DNA of 64,000 nt from Pseudomonas saponiphila. Lineage in GTDB: Bacteria; Pseudomonadota; Gammaproteobacteria; Pseudomonadales; Pseudomonadaceae. Shown here one piece after another: positions 48,052 to 60,492 of this stretch. Every line of letters begins with the position of its first letter. Within the stretch, counting starts at the first letter, position 1. A program made the translations under genes and the position numbers. The notes below the pieces were generated by a model that was not told the DNA's origin, made no database searches, and saw nothing but the letters and a program-made list of their open reading frames with translations. Where the stretch lies: the NCBI RefSeq assembly GCF_900105185.1, contig NZ_FNTJ01000001.1:2190501-2254500 (forward strand), given 5' to 3'.

Positions 48052-49059
48052 TCACTGAACCGCGCCCGCAGGCGTGTTCAACAACACAAGCGCTGCGGTC
48101 ACCAGCAGATTGATCAGGGTCAGCGGCAGGCAGAATTTCCAGCTGAAATCCATCACCTGGTCATAGCGCGGGCGCGGGATAGAGGCGCGCAGCAGGATGA
48201 ACAGCATGATGAAGAACGCGGTCTTCAGGGCGAACCAGACGAAGGACAGTTGCGGCAGGATGCCGAACGGACCGTGCCAGCCACCGAAGAACAGGGTGAC
48301 CAGCAGTGCCGAGATCAGGATGATGCCGATGTACTCGCCAACGAAGAACATGCCCCATTTCATGCCGGCGTATTCAATGTGGTAACCGTCGGCCAGTTCC
48401 TGTTCCGCTTCCGGCTGGTCGAAGGGGTGACGGTGAGTCACGGCCACGCCAGCGATGAAGAAGGTACAGAAACCGAAGAACTGCGGAATGATGAACCACA
48501 GGTTCTGCGCCTGGTACTCGACGATGTCGCGCATGTTGAACGAACCGACCTGAGCCACGATGCCCATCAGCGCCAGGCCCATGAACACTTCGTAGGACAC
48601 GGTCTGTGCCGAAGCCCGCAAGCTGCCCAGCAGGGCGAACTTGTTGTTACTCGACCAGCCGGCGAACAGCACCGCGTAGACCGAAAGACCGGCCATGGCG
48701 AAGAAGAACAGCAGGCCGATGTTCAGGTCCGCAACGCCCCAGGTCGGGGTGATCGGGATGATGGCGAAGGCGATCAGCAGGGCGGACATGGCGACCACCG
48801 GTGCCAGGGTGAAGATCACCTTGTCGGCAAACGGCGGGGTCCAGTCTTCCTTGAAGAACATCTTCAGCATGTCGGCGGCGATCTGGAACATGCCGAACGG
48901 GCCAACGCGGTTCGGACCGTAGCGGTCCTGCCACCAGCCCAGCAAGCGACGTTCGACGAAGCTCAACAGCGCGCCGGCGATGACCACCGCCAGCAGGATC
49001 ACGATGGCCTTGACGACCGTCAGGATCACGTCGATCACTTCAGGGGTAAACCAACTCAT
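48052..49059 (-). CDS. nuoH: NADH-quinone oxidoreductase subunit H
   Basis: 335 residues, eight membrane helices; forms the quinone cavity entry with NuoB and Nuo[42 protein letters not shown] and [31 protein letters not shown] (acidic loop) are diagnostic. Start overlaps the nuoG stop by 4 bases. Confidence 0.95.
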   Translation of the reverse strand: MSWFTPEVIDVILTVVKAIVILLAVVIAGALLSFVERRLLGWWQDRYGPNRVGPFGMFQIAADMLKMFFKEDWTPPFADKVIFTLAPVVAMSALLIAFAIIPITPTWGVADLNIGLLFFFAMAGLSVYAVLFAGWSSNNKFALLGSLRASAQTVSYEVFMGLALMGIVAQVGSFNMRDIVEYQAQNLWFIIPQFFGFCTFFIAGVAVTHRHPFDQPEAEQELADGYHIEYAGMKWGMFFVGEYIGIILISALLVTLFFGGWHGPFGILPQLSFVWFALKTAFFIMLFILLRASIPRPRYDQVMDFSWKFCLPLTLINLLVTAALVLLNTPAGAVQ

Positions 49060-51770
49060 TGCGCCGCCTCCTGCAGACCGTCAACGGATTTGCCAAAGAA
49101 TGCCGGAGGAATGCCCGCCAGACCGGCAGGCAGGCCCACCAGGCCGGCACCCAGTTCTTCGTTGATACGCAGTGGCAGGCGCAGGGTCTGGCCAGCCAGG
49201 CTCACTGCGAGCAAGGCACCGTCGTTGACGCCCAGGCGATCGGCTTCGGACTTGGCCAGGGCCACGTAGGCAGCCGGAATGCGTTCCTGCACCGGAGCGG
49301 CTTTCGAAGAGTTCTCTTCGCTGCCGAACAGGTGATAGAACGGCACCGCTTGCCAGGTGCCCTGGGCCGGAGAGAAGGCTCGCGGAACGCTGGCGAACCA
49401 GTTCAGGCGATCGCCCTGGCTTTCGATCAGGCGTTTACCCGGATCGCCAGCACGCAGATGGCCACCGACTTCGTCCTGGAACTTGTTCCAGGCTTGCGGC
49501 GAGTTCCAGCCCGGCGACCAGGCAAACGGCACTTGCGAGCGCGGTTCGGCAGAGCCCGAGTAGCCTTCCATGGAGTAGGCGAAGGCGGTATCCGGGTCTT
49601 GCGGGGTACGCGGTTCGTGCACGCTCTGGTTGGCGCGCATGGCGGTACGGCCGCTGTAGCGCAGCGGTTCACGAGCCAGTTTCAGGCCTTTGATACGGAA
49701 TGCTGCGGAAGGGGCGGCATCGACGATGCTGGCCAGTTGCGGAGTGCTAGCGGCGCAGGCTGCGGTCACGTGGTCCAGCTGGGTCCAGTCCACCGGCTTG
49801 TTCAGCAGGGTGCTACGCAGGGCATGCAGCCAGCGCCAGCCTTCGTGGACCATGATGCTGGCGTCCAGGTAAGTCGGATCGAAGACCTGGAAGAAGCGCT
49901 GGGCGCGACCTTCCTGGCTGATCAGGGTGCCGTCGCCTTCGGCGAAGCTGGCCGCCGACAGCACCAGGTGCGCACGCTCGACGGTCGCGGTCTGTTGATG
50001 ATCGGCAACGATCACCACCTTGGCCGCGCTCAGGGCCGCATCCACCTTGGCCGCGTCGGTGCGGGTGTACAGGTCGTTTTCCAGGACCACGATGGCGTCG
50101 GCTTTACCGTCGACCACCGCTTGCAGGGCGGCGTCCACGGATTCGCCGCCGAGCATGGCCAGGCCGAGGCTGTTGGCCTCTGGCACGATCAGGCTGATGG
50201 AACCAGCTTTATCGCGCAGCTTCAGGGCCTTGGCGATGTTCGCCGCGGCTTCGATCAGCGCCTTGGAACCCAGGGAAGTACCGGAAATGATCAGTGGGCG
50301 CTTGGCCGCCAGCAGCGCGTCAGCGATGCGCTTGGCCAGTTCCAGGGCTTCGCTGTCCAGGCCTTCCACGGCAGGGGCGCTGGCGTCGATGGCGTGGGCC
50401 ACGGCGAAACCGATGCGCGCCAGGTCGTCGGGAGCGGCGTGTACACACTCCTCGGCAACGTCGTCGAGCTTGGTTTCAGCGAGGCTGGCGATGAACAGCG
50501 GGTTCAGCGCGTGCTGGCCGATGTTCTTAACCGCGGCGTCGAGCCAAGGCTGGACGCGCATGGCGTCGGCCATTTCCTCGGCCTTGCCCTTGACCGACTG
50601 GCGCAGGGCCAGGGCCATGCGAGCGGCGGTCTGGGTCAGGTCTTCGCCAAGGACGAAGATCGCGTCGTGGTCTTCGATCTCGCGCAGGTTCGGAACGGGC
50701 AGCGGGCTGTCGTTCAGCACCTGCAGGACCAGGCGGATACGCTCCAGCTCAGAGGCTTCGATACCGCTGTAGAAGTGCTCGGCACCGACCAGCTCACGCA
50801 GGGCGTAGTTGCTTTCCAGGCTGGCACGAGGCGAGCCGATACCGACGATGTTGCGACCGCGCAGCAGCTCGGCAGCCTGGTCCAGGGCCTGGTCCAGGGT
50901 CAGCTGGGTGCCGTCGGCCAGGCGTGGCTGGCGTGGACGATCCTTGCGGTTGACGTAGCCATAACCGAAGCGGCCACGGTCGCAGAGGAAGTACTGGTTC
51001 ACCGAACCGTTGTAGCGGTTCTCGATGCGTCGCAGTTCGCCGTAGCGCTCGCCCGGGGAAATGTTGCAACCGCTGGAGCAGCCATGGCAGATGCTCGGCG
51101 AGAACTGCATGTCCCACTTGCGGTTGTAGCGCTCGGAGTGGGTCTTGTCGGTGAACACGCCGGTCGGGCAGACCTCGGTGAGGTTGCCGGAGAACTCGCT
51201 TTCCAGGGTGCCGTCTTCAACGCGCCCGAAGTACACGTTGTCGTGGGCGCCGTAGACACCCAGGTCGGTGCCGCCGGCGTAGTCCTTGTAGAAGCGTACG
51301 CAGCGGTAGCAGGCGATGCAGCGGTTCATTTCGTGGGAAATGAACGGGCCGAGGTCCTGGTTCTGGTGGGTGCGCTTGGTGAAGCGATAACGGCGCTCGT
51401 TGTGGCCGGTCATCACCGTCATGTCTTGCAGGTGGCAGTGACCGCCTTCCTCGCACACCGGGCAGTCGTGCGGGTGGTTGGTCATCAGCCATTCGACAAC
51501 GCTGGCGCGAAAGGCCTTGGATTCTTCATCGTCGATGGAGATCCAGGTGTTGTCGGTGGCCGGGGTCATGCAGGACATGACGATACGACCACGGGTGTCG
51601 TTCTCGTCGGTGTACTGCTTGACCGCGCACTGGCGACAGGCACCGACGCTACCGAGAGCGGGGTGCCAGCAGAAATAAGGGATGTCGAGGCCTAGTGACA
51701 GACAAGCCTGTAACAGGTTGTCCGCCCCATCGACTTCGAGCGCTTTGCCGTCTACGTGGATAGTGGCCAT
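49056..51770 (-). CDS. nuoG: NADH-quinone oxidoreductase subunit G
   Basis: 904 residues, largest peripheral subunit. N-terminal 2Fe-2S ferredoxin ([19 protein letters not shown]), H/C-rich 4Fe-4S site ([19 protein letters not shown]), 4Fe-4S pair ([17 protein letters not shown]... CPTGVFTDK), then a molybdopterin-oxidoreductase-like body starting at the N7 cysteines ([14 protein letters not shown]) without a molybdenum cofactor role. The gammaproteobacterial N7 cluster is retained. 137 bases after nuoF. Confidence 0.95.
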   Translation of the reverse strand: MATIHVDGKALEVDGADNLLQACLSLGLDIPYFCWHPALGSVGACRQCAVKQYTDENDTRGRIVMSCMTPATDNTWISIDDEESKAFRASVVEWLMTNHPHDCPVCEEGGHCHLQDMTVMTGHNERRYRFTKRTHQNQDLGPFISHEMNRCIACYRCVRFYKDYAGGTDLGVYGAHDNVYFGRVEDGTLESEFSGNLTEVCPTGVFTDKTHSERYNRKWDMQFSPSICHGCSSGCNISPGERYGELRRIENRYNGSVNQYFLCDRGRFGYGYVNRKDRPRQPRLADGTQLTLDQALDQAAELLRGRNIVGIGSPRASLESNYALRELVGAEHFYSGIEASELERIRLVLQVLNDSPLPVPNLREIEDHDAIFVLGEDLTQTAARMALALRQSVKGKAEEMADAMRVQPWLDAAVKNIGQHALNPLFIASLAETKLDDVAEECVHAAPDDLARIGFAVAHAIDASAPAVEGLDSEALELAKRIADALLAAKRPLIISGTSLGSKALIEAAANIAKALKLRDKAGSISLIVPEANSLGLAMLGGESVDAALQAVVDGKADAIVVLENDLYTRTDAAKVDAALSAAKVVIVADHQQTATVERAHLVLSAASFAEGDGTLISQEGRAQRFFQVFDPTYLDASIMVHEGWRWLHALRSTLLNKPVDWTQLDHVTAACAASTPQLASIVDAAPSAAFRIKGLKLAREPLRYSGRTAMRANQSVHEPRTPQDPDTAFAYSMEGYSGSAEPRSQVPFAWSPGWNSPQAWNKFQDEVGGHLRAGDPGKRLIESQGDRLNWFASVPRAFSPAQGTWQAVPFYHLFGSEENSSKAAPVQERIPAAYVALAKSEADRLGVNDGALLAVSLAGQTLRLPLRINEELGAGLVGLPAGLAGIPPAFFGKSVDGLQEAAQ

Positions 51771-51872
51771 GGTTCAAAGTTCTTCGTTGGCCCGGTGTCA
51801 GCGGGCGTGGCTAATGGAATCTTGTTATGCGTGCGAATCAACACAGCCGTTCACGGCGTCATCGCACGTCGA

Positions 51873-51894
51873 GCGCAGGGCACGGACCCTGCGC
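51873..51894 (-). other. Intra-operon hairpin between nuoF and nuoG
   Basis: GCGCAGGG-CACGGA-CCCTGCGC, 8-bp GC stem in the 137-bp nuoF-nuoG spacer, the longest gap in the operon. No T-run on either strand; may be an RNA-processing or stability element. Confidence 0.5.
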
Positions 51895-51907
51895 CCTCAT
51901 CTAAGCG

Positions 51908-53263
51908 TTACGCGCCGACTACGATCGGTCGGGCCAGAGGCGGGACGGCGGCGCTGGTGGGCGCGATGCCGGCTTCGAACTCTGGACGGAAATACTTGAT
52001 GGCGCTGCCCAAAGGCTCCACGGCACCCGGTGCGTGAGCACAGAAGGTCTTGCCCGGGCCGAGGAAACCCACCAGACCCAGCAGGGTCTCGATGTCACCC
52101 TGCTGGCCCTGGCCTTTTTCCAGGGCCATCAGCAGCTTGACGCTCCAAGGCAGGCCATCGCGGCAAGGGGTGCAGAAGCCGCAGGATTCACGGGCGAAGA
52201 ATTGCTCCATGTTGCGCAGCAGCGACACCATATTGATGCTGTCGTCCACCGCCATGGCCAGGCCGGTACCCATACGGGTGCCCACTTTGGCGATGCCGCC
52301 GGCATACATTTGCGCATCCAGGTGTTCTGGCAGCAGGAAGCCGGTACCGGCGCCGCCTGGCTGCCAGCACTTGAGCTTGAAGCCGTCGCGCATACCGCCG
52401 GCGTAGTCCTCGAACAACTCGCGCGCGGTCACGCCGAAAGGCAGCTCCCACAGGCCAGGGTTCTTCACCTTGCCGGAGAAGCCCATCAGCTTGGTGCCAT
52501 GGTCTTCACTGCCTTCGCGGGCCAGGGATTTGTACCACTCCACGCCGTCGCCGATGATCGCCGGCACGTTGCACAGGGTCTCGACGTTGTTCACGCAAGT
52601 CGGCTTGCCCCACACGCCGACGGCGGCGGGGAAGGGCGGCTTGGAGCGTGGGTTGGCGCGACGGCCTTCCAGGGAGTTGATCAGGGCGGTTTCTTCACCG
52701 CAGATGTAGCGCCCGGCGCCGGTGTGCACGAACAGTTCGAAATCGAAACCGCTGCCCAGGATGTTCTTGCCCAGCAGGCCTGCGGCCTTGGCTTCTTCCA
52801 CGGCACGACGCAGGTGCTTGGCGGCGGTGGTGTATTCACCACGCAGGAAGATGTAGCCGCGGTAGGTCTTCAGTGCACGGGCACTGATCAGCATGCCTTC
52901 GATCAGCAGATGGGGCAGTTGCTCCATCAGCATGCGGTCTTTCCAGGTGTTGGGTTCCATTTCGTCCGCGTTGCACAGCAGGTAGCGGATGTTCATGGAT
53001 TCGTCTTTGGGCATCAGGCCCCACTTCACGCCGGTGGGGAAGCCCGCACCGCCGCGACCCTTGAGGCCGGCGTCCTTGACGGTCTGGACGATGTCGTCCT
53101 GGGACAGGTCGGCGAAGGCCTTGCGGGCTGCCGCGTAGCCGTTCTTGGCCTGGTACTCGTCGAACCATACCGGCTCGCCGTCGTCACGCAGACGCCAGGT
53201 CAGGGGGTGGGTTTCTGCGGAGCGCGCAATGCGATTCGCAGGGCCGAAAGAGGTCAGGGTCAT
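51908..53263 (-). CDS. nuoF: NADH-quinone oxidoreductase subunit F (NADH/FMN)
   Basis: 451 residues. NADH-binding [19 protein letters not shown]-binding [32 protein letters not shown], and N3 4Fe-4S cysteines in [12 protein letters not shown] plus a later Cys ([10 protein letters not shown]). Site where NADH gives electrons to FMN. I use the ATG giving [14 protein letters not shown], which overlaps the nuoE stop (ATGA); the longer frame is antiparallel to nuoE coding. Confidence 0.95.
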   Translation of the reverse strand: MTLTSFGPANRIARSAETHPLTWRLRDDGEPVWFDEYQAKNGYAAARKAFADLSQDDIVQTVKDAGLKGRGGAGFPTGVKWGLMPKDESMNIRYLLCNADEMEPNTWKDRMLMEQLPHLLIEGMLISARALKTYRGYIFLRGEYTTAAKHLRRAVEEAKAAGLLGKNILGSGFDFELFVHTGAGRYICGEETALINSLEGRRANPRSKPPFPAAVGVWGKPTCVNNVETLCNVPAIIGDGVEWYKSLAREGSEDHGTKLMGFSGKVKNPGLWELPFGVTARELFEDYAGGMRDGFKLKCWQPGGAGTGFLLPEHLDAQMYAGGIAKVGTRMGTGLAMAVDDSINMVSLLRNMEQFFARESCGFCTPCRDGLPWSVKLLMALEKGQGQQGDIETLLGLVGFLGPGKTFCAHAPGAVEPLGSAIKYFRPEFEAGIAPTSAAVPPLARPIVVGA

Positions 53264-53757
53264 ACGTAGCCCTCCAACAGTTTGGCCACGCCAGCAGGCT
53301 GCACATCGCCGAAAGTATCGTCGTCGATCATCAGCGCCGGGGCCTTGTCGCAGTTGCCCAGGCAGCACACTGGCAGCAGGGTGAAACGGCCGTCGGCGGT
53401 GGTCTGGCCGAGGCCGATGCCCAGCTCGCTCTGGATCTGGCTGACCACGGACTCATGGCCGCCGATGTAGCAGACCATGCTGTCGCAGACGCGAATGATG
53501 TGGCGGCCCACAGGCTGACGGAAGATCTGGCTGTAGAACGTCGCTACGCCTTCAACGTCGCTGGCAGGAATGCCAAGGATCTCGCCGATGGCATAGACCG
53601 CGCCGTCTGGCACCCAGCCACGTTCCTTCTGAACGATTTTCAGGGCTTCGATGGACGCCGCGCGCGGGTCTTCGTAGTGATGCATCTCGTGCTCGATGGC
53701 CGAGCGCTCGGTTTCGCTCAGGGCGAAACGGTCTGTCTGGATAAGCGTGCTGTTCAT
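53260..53757 (-). CDS. nuoE: NADH-quinone oxidoreductase subunit E (2Fe-2S)
   Basis: 165 residues, thioredoxin-like 2Fe-2S protein. Cluster N1a ligands C91 and C96 ([11 protein letters not shown]), C132 and C136 ([11 protein letters not shown]). Sits beside NuoF near FMN. Two bases after nuoCD. Confidence 0.95.
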   Translation of the reverse strand: MNSTLIQTDRFALSETERSAIEHEMHHYEDPRAASIEALKIVQKERGWVPDGAVYAIGEILGIPASDVEGVATFYSQIFRQPVGRHIIRVCDSMVCYIGGHESVVSQIQSELGIGLGQTTADGRFTLLPVCCLGNCDKAPALMIDDDTFGDVQPAGVAKLLEGYV

Positions 53758-53759
53758 GC

Positions 53760-55547
<1,788 letters not shown>

Positions 55548-55611
55548 TTATCGCTTTCGGTCAACGTAAAGAGTGAAGCCAGTGTCGTTTCTTTGTCAGA
55601 ACAGATCTGGA

Positions 55612-56286
55612 TCAGACTTCGTCAGGGCTGCGCAGGTTGGTGACCTGAATACGCTGTTCGCGGCGCTGCTCCTTTTGCGACGGCATCTCGGCGCGATACA
55701 CGCCTTGATCACCGACGACCCAGGACAGTGGGCGACGCTCCTGGCCAATGGATTCTTGCAAGAGCATCAGGCCTTGCAGGAACGCTTCGGGGCGGGGCGG
55801 GCAGCCAGGTACGTAGACGTCCACGGGCAGGAACTTGTCCACCCCCTGAACCACGGAGTAGATGTCGTACATGCCGCCGGAGTTGGCGCACGAACCCATG
55901 GAGATGACCCATTTGGGCTCGAGCATTTGCTCGTAGAGACGCTGGATGATCGGCGCCATCTTGATGAAGCAGGTACCGGCGATAACCATGAAGTCCGCCT
56001 GACGCGGCGATGCCCGGATAACCTCGGCGCCAAAGCGCGCGATGTCATGGGGCGCCGTGAAGGCGGTGGTCATTTCCACGTAGCAGCAGGACAGACCGAA
56101 GTTGTACGGCCACAGGGAGTTCTTGCGCCCCCAGTTGACCGCGCCGCTCAGCACGTCTTCCAGCTTGCCCATGAAGATGTTTTTGTGGACCTGATCCTCT
56201 AACGGATCGGAAACGGTTTCACGTTCGCCGATCGGGTACTGATCGTTAGGAGCATCGGGGTCGATCCTGGTGAGATTGTATTGCAT
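55612..56286 (-). CDS. nuoB: NADH-quinone oxidoreductase subunit B (N2 cluster)
   Basis: 224 residues. N2 4Fe-4S ligands in LSCCYVEM (two adjacent Cys), GTCFIKM and PGCPPRPEA; passes electrons to quinone. Start at [13 protein letters not shown], the family N-terminus, with GAGG 8-11 bases upstream. 70 bases upstream of nuoCD and 10 after nuoA. Confidence 0.95.
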   Translation of the reverse strand: MQYNLTRIDPDAPNDQYPIGERETVSDPLEDQVHKNIFMGKLEDVLSGAVNWGRKNSLWPYNFGLSCCYVEMTTAFTAPHDIARFGAEVIRASPRQADFMVIAGTCFIKMAPIIQRLYEQMLEPKWVISMGSCANSGGMYDIYSVVQGVDKFLPVDVYVPGCPPRPEAFLQGLMLLQESIGQERRPLSWVVGDQGVYRAEMPSQKEQRREQRIQVTNLRSPDEV

Positions 56287-56296
56287 CGCCAAAGCC

Positions 56297-56710
56297 TCAT
56301 TGTTTTAGCTTCGCCTGCCGCTTACGACGACCTTCCGGAGCCCAGTCAAGAGCCCCCACTCGCCAAAGGTAGACAAGACCTGCCAACAGAATTGCTATGA
56401 AAACAAGAGCTTCGACGAATCCGGTCCAGCCGCTTTCGCGGACGGACACAGACCAGGCAAAGAGAAAGAGGGCTTCGATATCGAAGATCACGAAGAGCAT
56501 CGCGACCAGATAGAATTTGGCTGAGAGCCGCAAGCGGGCGCCACCGGTAGGTAGCATGCCGGACTCGAACGGTTCATTTTTGCTGCGGCCCCAGGCTTTT
56601 GACCCGAGGAGGCTGGAGACGCCGAGCATGAAGGCGCAAAGGCCGACAACACCCAGAAGGAAAATGGCAAAGCCCCAGTTGTGGGCCATGAGTCCTGTCG
56701 CTTCGGGCAT
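56297..56710 (-). CDS. nuoA: NADH-quinone oxidoreductase subunit A
   Basis: 137 residues, three membrane helices (about 12-35, 68-88, 97-118) with [39 protein letters not shown] signature. First gene of the operon. The ATG at 56710 ([14 protein letters not shown]) has TTAAGGA 7-10 bases upstream, supporting it over longer in-frame starts. Confidence 0.95.
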   Translation of the reverse strand: MPEATGLMAHNWGFAIFLLGVVGLCAFMLGVSSLLGSKAWGRSKNEPFESGMLPTGGARLRLSAKFYLVAMLFVIFDIEALFLFAWSVSVRESGWTGFVEALVFIAILLAGLVYLWRVGALDWAPEGRRKRQAKLKQ

Positions 56711-56800
56711 GCTGGTAATCCTTAACAGAGAGCAAGAGTCTCTGAGCTTGATAAAGAAATAAAGCAGTGACGATATGTCGCAGCGCAATCAATCGCGCTG

Positions 56801-56829
56801 ATTTTATGGCTAAACACCGGGCAAGTAAA
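56801..56829 (-). promoter_or_regulatory. Candidate nuo operon promoter
   Basis: Minus strand -35 TTTACT (56824-56829), 17-bp spacer, -10 TAAAAT (56801-56806), predicting a start near 56794 and an 84-nt leader. Best match seen in the upstream region; unproved. Confidence 0.4.
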
Positions 56830-57205
56830 ATTTCTAAAGCGAAATTGTTTATCGTAATAAGGACATAGCTCACCCCAGTAGCCCCGTAAGCCGCAGCCTG
56901 CGGGCATTAGGGGAGGTTTTGTTAATTATGTTTTGTCACCGTTGCAACGAAAGTTACAGTGGCTAAATGATAATCAATATTATTTGTGGGCGGCTTTAAT
57001 CTACTTTCGTTCGGGGCGTGGGAAAGTTGCTTGTTATATCCCTGTTACTGCAAGTAGCAGGGGCGCACCTTTTAACCCGATTTGCCCTGTGTAACACCGC
57101 CCTGGATCAATGTTTTGCCAGCTTTTCGGCGGGAGTGGGGCGGTTGGTGAGTTTTTGCGGCGAAGGGAGGCGGGCGCGACCTGTGCTTCGCCAGCGGGCA
57201 AAAAA
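56830..57205. other. Intergenic region upstream of nuoA
   Basis: About 590 bp separate nuoA from aceA. Apart from the promoter candidate, the Fur-like site and the aceA terminator, I see an imperfect GCAGGCTGCGG hairpin near 56876-56905 and no credible coding sequence. A plus-strand frame from 57018 runs into the aceA terminator and lacks features. Confidence 0.4.
56968..56982. promoter_or_regulatory. Fur-box-like site upstream of nuo
   Basis: TGATAATCAATATTA matches the Fur 7-1-7 consensus TGATAATCATTATCA at 13 of 15 positions. It lies about 260 bp upstream of nuoA. Weak but notable, as complex I is iron-rich. Confidence 0.4.
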
Positions 57206-57228
57206 ACGCCCCGAACCAGTCGGGGCGT
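57206..57228 (-). terminator. aceA intrinsic terminator
   Basis: Stem CGCCCCGA (57207-57214) with TCGGGGCG (57220-57227), then seven U on the minus strand (57200-57206). About 70 bases after the aceA stop. Confidence 0.9.
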
Positions 57229-57299
57229 CAGCTTTACAGCAATGCAGTTGTTTTTACCGGATCTGCATTGGCCGCTCGATCAAGGCGCGAGGCCTGGAA

Positions 57300-58625
57300 T
57301 CAATGGAACTGCTCTTCTTCGGTGGAGCCGGTCAGGGCGGTTACCGAGGATGAGCCGCCCTGGATCACGGTGGTCATGTCGTCGAAGTAGCCGGTGCCCA
57401 CTTCCTGCTGGTGAGCCACGAAGGTGTAGCCCTTGGCGGCGTCAGCGAACTCCTGCTCTTGCAGTTTCACGTAGGCGGTCATGTCGTTGCGGGCATAGTC
57501 ATGCGCCAGGTTGAACATGCTGTGCCACATGTTGTGGATACCAGCCAGGGTGATGAACTGGTGCTTGTAACCCATGGCGGACAGTTCGCGCTGGAACTTG
57601 GCGATGGTCGCGTCGTCCAGGTTCTTCTTCCAGTTGAAGGAAGGCGAGCAGTTGTACGACAGGATCTGGTCCGGGTATTCCTTCTTGATCGCCTCGGCGA
57701 AACGACGGGCTTCGTCCAGGTCCGGCTTGGCGGTTTCGCACCAGATCAGGTCAGCGTAAGGCGCGTAAGCCAGGCCGCGGGCAATCGCCTGGTCCAGGCC
57801 AGCCTTCACCTTGTAGAAGCCTTCCTGGGTACGAGTGCCAGTCACGAACGGCTGGTCGTATGGGTCGCAGTCGGAAGTTAGCAAGTCGGCGGCGTTGGCG
57901 TCGGTACGGGCCAGGATGATGGTCGGTACGCCGGCAACGTCGGCCGCCAGGCGGGCAGCGGTCAGTTTCTGCACGGCTTCCTGGGTCGGAACCAGTACCT
58001 TGCCGCCCATGTGGCCGCACTTCTTCACGGAAGCCAGCTGGTCTTCGAAGTGAACGCCGGCGGCGCCTGCTTCGATCATGCTTTTCATCAGCTCGTAGGC
58101 GTTCAGCACGCCGCCGAAACCGGCTTCAGCGTCGGCCACGATTGGCGCGAAGTAGTCGATGTAGCCTTCGTCGCCCGGGTTCTTGCCGGCTTTCCATTGG
58201 ATCTGGTCGGCACGACGGAACGAGTTGTTGATGCGCTTGACCACGGTTGGAACCGAATCCACCGGGTACAGCGACTGGTCGGGGTACATGGATTCTGCGG
58301 AGTTGTTGTCCGCAGCCACTTGCCAGCCCGACAGGTAGATGGCCTGGATACCGGCTTTGACCTGTTGAACAGCCTGGCCGCCGGTCAGGGCGCCCATGCA
58401 GTTGACGAAATCTTTATCAGGACGGAAGGACGGCTTGGCACCTTGGGTGACCAGGTTCCAGAGCTTCTCGGCGCCCATGCGTGCCAGGGTGTGCTCGGGT
58501 TGAACCGAACCACGCAGACGGACCACGTCGGCAGCGGAGTAGGTGCGAGTCACGCCTTTCCAGCGCGGGTTTTCAGCCCAGTCTTTTTCAAGGGCTGCAA
58601 TTTGCTGTTCGCGTGTCAGTGCCAT
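57300..58625 (-). CDS. aceA: Isocitrate lyase
   Basis: 441 residues. Catalytic KKCGHMGGK with Cys203; metal-binding [12 protein letters not shown] (about 161-172) and [10 protein letters not shown] (190-199); [26 protein letters not shown] near 96-120. Splits isocitrate to glyoxylate and succinate, the first step of the glyoxylate shunt needed for growth on acetate, fatty acids and leucine. It has a predicted leader of about 400 nt and an RccR-like operator upstream. Stand-alone gene, not in an aceBAK operon, as usual in Pseudomonas. Confidence 0.96.
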   Translation of the reverse strand: MALTREQQIAALEKDWAENPRWKGVTRTYSAADVVRLRGSVQPEHTLARMGAEKLWNLVTQGAKPSFRPDKDFVNCMGALTGGQAVQQVKAGIQAIYLSGWQVAADNNSAESMYPDQSLYPVDSVPTVVKRINNSFRRADQIQWKAGKNPGDEGYIDYFAPIVADAEAGFGGVLNAYELMKSMIEAGAAGVHFEDQLASVKKCGHMGGKVLVPTQEAVQKLTAARLAADVAGVPTIILARTDANAADLLTSDCDPYDQPFVTGTRTQEGFYKVKAGLDQAIARGLAYAPYADLIWCETAKPDLDEARRFAEAIKKEYPDQILSYNCSPSFNWKKNLDDATIAKFQRELSAMGYKHQFITLAGIHNMWHSMFNLAHDYARNDMTAYVKLQEQEFADAAKGYTFVAHQQEVGTGYFDDMTTVIQGGSSSVTALTGSTEEEQFH

Positions 58626-59030
58626 GGAGATAAACCTCGTCGCGTCTTGTGTAAAAAGTCGTTCTTGGTTGGAAAATTCCGGCTCCGCCGACCACGCGTC
58701 ATAACGTTGCGTGGAAGGCTGCTCGCTGACCAGGAAGCTTAGGCGGTCGAGGGGGTATGGCGGGGATGGCGACGGGTGAACGATGGCTCGAGGGGAAAAG
58801 TGAGCAGGTGAAGGCGGTCTGCGGTGCGCATTCGGGCGTCGTGGGCCTGGGTGCGTTCCAACAGTGTGTTGCCGATCGACCTAATTACGCTTCCGTCCCT
58901 CGGGACAACTTCGTTCCAGTCGCAATCTCGTCAAACACACCTTGTGGGCAGTACAGACACGAATCGGCTCAGGTGGGTAGGTTAGAGCAGCGATCCGAAG
59001 GCCCTTGCCAGGGCCCCTGATTAGCGGGAG
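58626..59030 (-). other. Long untranslated leader of aceA
   Basis: If the promoter at 59038-59066 is right, the aceA mRNA has a leader of about 400 nt. It contains a stable GGCCCTGGCAAGGGCC-type hairpin (complement of 58999-59017) near its start. I see no leader gene with a convincing ribosome binding site. Confidence 0.45.
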
Positions 59031-59037
59031 CGAGGCC

Positions 59038-59066
59038 ATCATGCCCGCGGTTTTTTGACCCGTCAA
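59038..59066 (-). promoter_or_regulatory. aceA promoter
   Basis: Minus strand -35 TTGACG (59061-59066), 17-bp spacer, -10 CATGAT (59038-59043); predicted start near 59031. The -35 is part of the small dyad TTGAC-GG-GTCAA. Confidence 0.55.
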
Positions 59067-59072
59067 ATGTTT

Positions 59073-59098
59073 TGTAGTGCTTTTTTTGCGCCACTACA
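59073..59098. promoter_or_regulatory. RccR-like operator upstream of aceA
   Basis: TGTAGT-N14-ACTACA, extended to the 7-bp inverted repeat TGTAGTG...CACTACA, directly upstream of the aceA -35. The KDPG-responsive regulator RccR of P. fluorescens uses TGTAGT/ACTACA half-sites and controls aceA (recalled knowledge); the match here is visible, the assignment inferred. The same hairpin may also end the upstream-facing secretin-domain transcript. Confidence 0.65.
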
Positions 59099-59138
59099 TC
59101 TTTGGTCTAATACGACTAATCAGTCAGTTTTTGGTGCT

Positions 59139-59894
59139 TTAGTCCAATGCGTCGACCTTGACCCGCAAGGTCATGTCATCCCGGCCTTGGGTCGAATAGC
59201 TGCGGCCCAGAGCCTGCTTGTCGGCCTGGGTCTGGCGATTGACACCCGCCAGGGTGATCCACTCGCCAAGGCGACCGCTGACGGTTGTGTCGGTACTTTG
59301 CACGTTCACTACATCGGGACGTTCCTGGCTCATGCGGTCACGATTGGTGCTGATGCTCAGGTGTACGGTTTCGCCGGTCACGCTGGCCGTGACATAGAAG
59401 CCCTGGGTGACGTTGCGGTACTGGGTCTGGTTTTGCGGGCGACCGTAGGGATCGGTCTGGGTGGTGGTCAGGGGCACACTCTGGCCGACCTGAATCAGGG
59501 CCGGCACGCCTTCGCTGGCCTGGATCTGCTGGATGCCACCGTCGCGGCTCTCGGTGCTGCGGTTGATGATCCGGGTTTGCGGCGCACCGTTGACCGAATA
59601 CCCCTGGTTGTCCTGGAAGTTGTTTTCATTGGTGTCGACGGTGATCAGCAGGCGCTTGGCCGCCGTATCCAGTTGGGCAATGAAGGCCCGCAGTTCGGCG
59701 ATCTTGCCCGGCTCGGCGTTGACGATCAGCTGGTTGCCATAGGCGCTGACCTTGCCGTCCTTGCCAAGAAAGTTCTGTGCCACTGGCAGCAGGTCGGCGC
59801 TGGTGCGGTTGTTCAGAGGCACGATCTCGGTGGCGGCCATGACCGAGCAGCTGAAGGTCAGCAGCAGCGTCGTGAGCAAGGTGCGTAGGGACAT
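59139..59894 (-). CDS. Exported protein with secretin-type short domain
   Basis: 251 residues. Signal peptide (MSLRTLLTTLLLTFSCSVMA, cleavage after about residue 20). N-terminal secretin N-like region TEIVPLNNRTSADLLPVAQNFLGKDGKVSAYGNQLIVNAEPGKIAELRAFIAQLDTAAKRLLITV resembles the short domain of type II/III secretins and PilQ. The rest is beta-rich, without a secretin pore. Start at the Met giving the signal peptide; longer frames add 23 unlikely residues. No secretion genes adjoin. A periplasmic role is expected but unknown; synteny beside aceA is seen in other pseudomonads. Confidence 0.75.
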   Translation of the reverse strand: MSLRTLLTTLLLTFSCSVMAATEIVPLNNRTSADLLPVAQNFLGKDGKVSAYGNQLIVNAEPGKIAELRAFIAQLDTAAKRLLITVDTNENNFQDNQGYSVNGAPQTRIINRSTESRDGGIQQIQASEGVPALIQVGQSVPLTTTQTDPYGRPQNQTQYRNVTQGFYVTASVTGETVHLSISTNRDRMSQERPDVVNVQSTDTTVSGRLGEWITLAGVNRQTQADKQALGRSYSTQGRDDMTLRVKVDALD

Positions 59895-59981
59895 ATCCGT
59901 TATCTCCGGAGTAGCTGGCGTAAAGCCTTGAGTTTGACACTTTGTCGGCTTTGGGTGGGGCAAGTTGAATCCTAGACGGCA

Positions 59982-60037
59982 AAACGCCCCGGCATCCTGC
60001 TCTTGCGCCTTTTAGGTGCAAGGGGATGGCGGGGCGT
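59982..60037 (-). terminator. Long hairpin terminator of the roxA-GNAT pair
   Basis: AACGCCCCGGCATCC (59983-59997) pairs with GGATGGCGGGGCGTT (60023-60037) with one mismatch, enclosing CTTGCGCC/GGTGCAAG. On the minus strand it is followed by TTTTGCC. Confidence 0.75.
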
Positions 60038-60069
60038 TCGCTCTGGCTATTGCCGTCAGGGCATGTCGG

Positions 60070-60492
60070 TCAGGCGCCGCGAACCATGTCGACGTGAGGA
60101 ATCCCTGCTTCGAGAAACTCCTCGCTGACAATCGAGAAGCCCAGGCGCTCGTAGAACGGCGTGGCCTGGACCTGGGCGCTGAGCATCTGCTGCTTGAGGC
60201 CGCGTTTCTCGGCTTCGTCGATCACCGCATGCATCAGCGCATCGCCGACCTTCAGGCCGCGCCAGTCCTTGAGTACCGAAACCCGGCCCACATGGCCGTC
60301 GGGCAGCAGGCGCGCGGTGCCAATCGGAAAATCGCCCTCGAAGGCCAGGAAGTGCACGGCGCTGTCGTCGTCGGCATCCCACTCCAGCTCGGGCGGAACC
60401 GATTGCTCGGCAATGAACACCGCTTCACGAATGCGCCGGATCTCGGCGTTATCCTTTTGCCAGTCTGCGACACGTACGTGAATCTTATTCAT
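60070..60492 (-). CDS. GNAT-family N-acetyltransferase
   Basis: 140 residues of the ElaA/YjcF-like small GNAT type: RIREAVFIAEQSVPPELEWDADDDSAVHFLAFEGDFPIGTARLLPDG, acetyl-CoA motif A VGRVSVLKDWRGLKVGDALMHAVIDEA (about 72-98), motif B LSAQVQATPFYERLGFSIVSEEFLEAGIPHVDM. Its start overlaps the roxA-type gene by 8 bases, so it is translated with it. Acceptor unknown; the link to a ribosomal oxygenase hints at protein or ribosome modification but is not proof. Confidence 0.88.
   Translation of the reverse strand: MNKIHVRVADWQKDNAEIRRIREAVFIAEQSVPPELEWDADDDSAVHFLAFEGDFPIGTARLLPDGHVGRVSVLKDWRGLKVGDALMHAVIDEAEKRGLKQQMLSAQVQATPFYERLGFSIVSEEFLEAGIPHVDMVRGA

Noticed and set aside
44879..51695. Two plus-strand open frames of about 860-880 codons opposite nuoL-J and nuoG
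   Set aside because: His/Gln/Gly-rich antisense translations of conserved nuo genes with no motif or ribosome binding site.
57018..57353. 111-codon plus-strand frame upstream of nuoA
   Set aside because: Runs through the aceA terminator into antisense aceA and lacks coding features.
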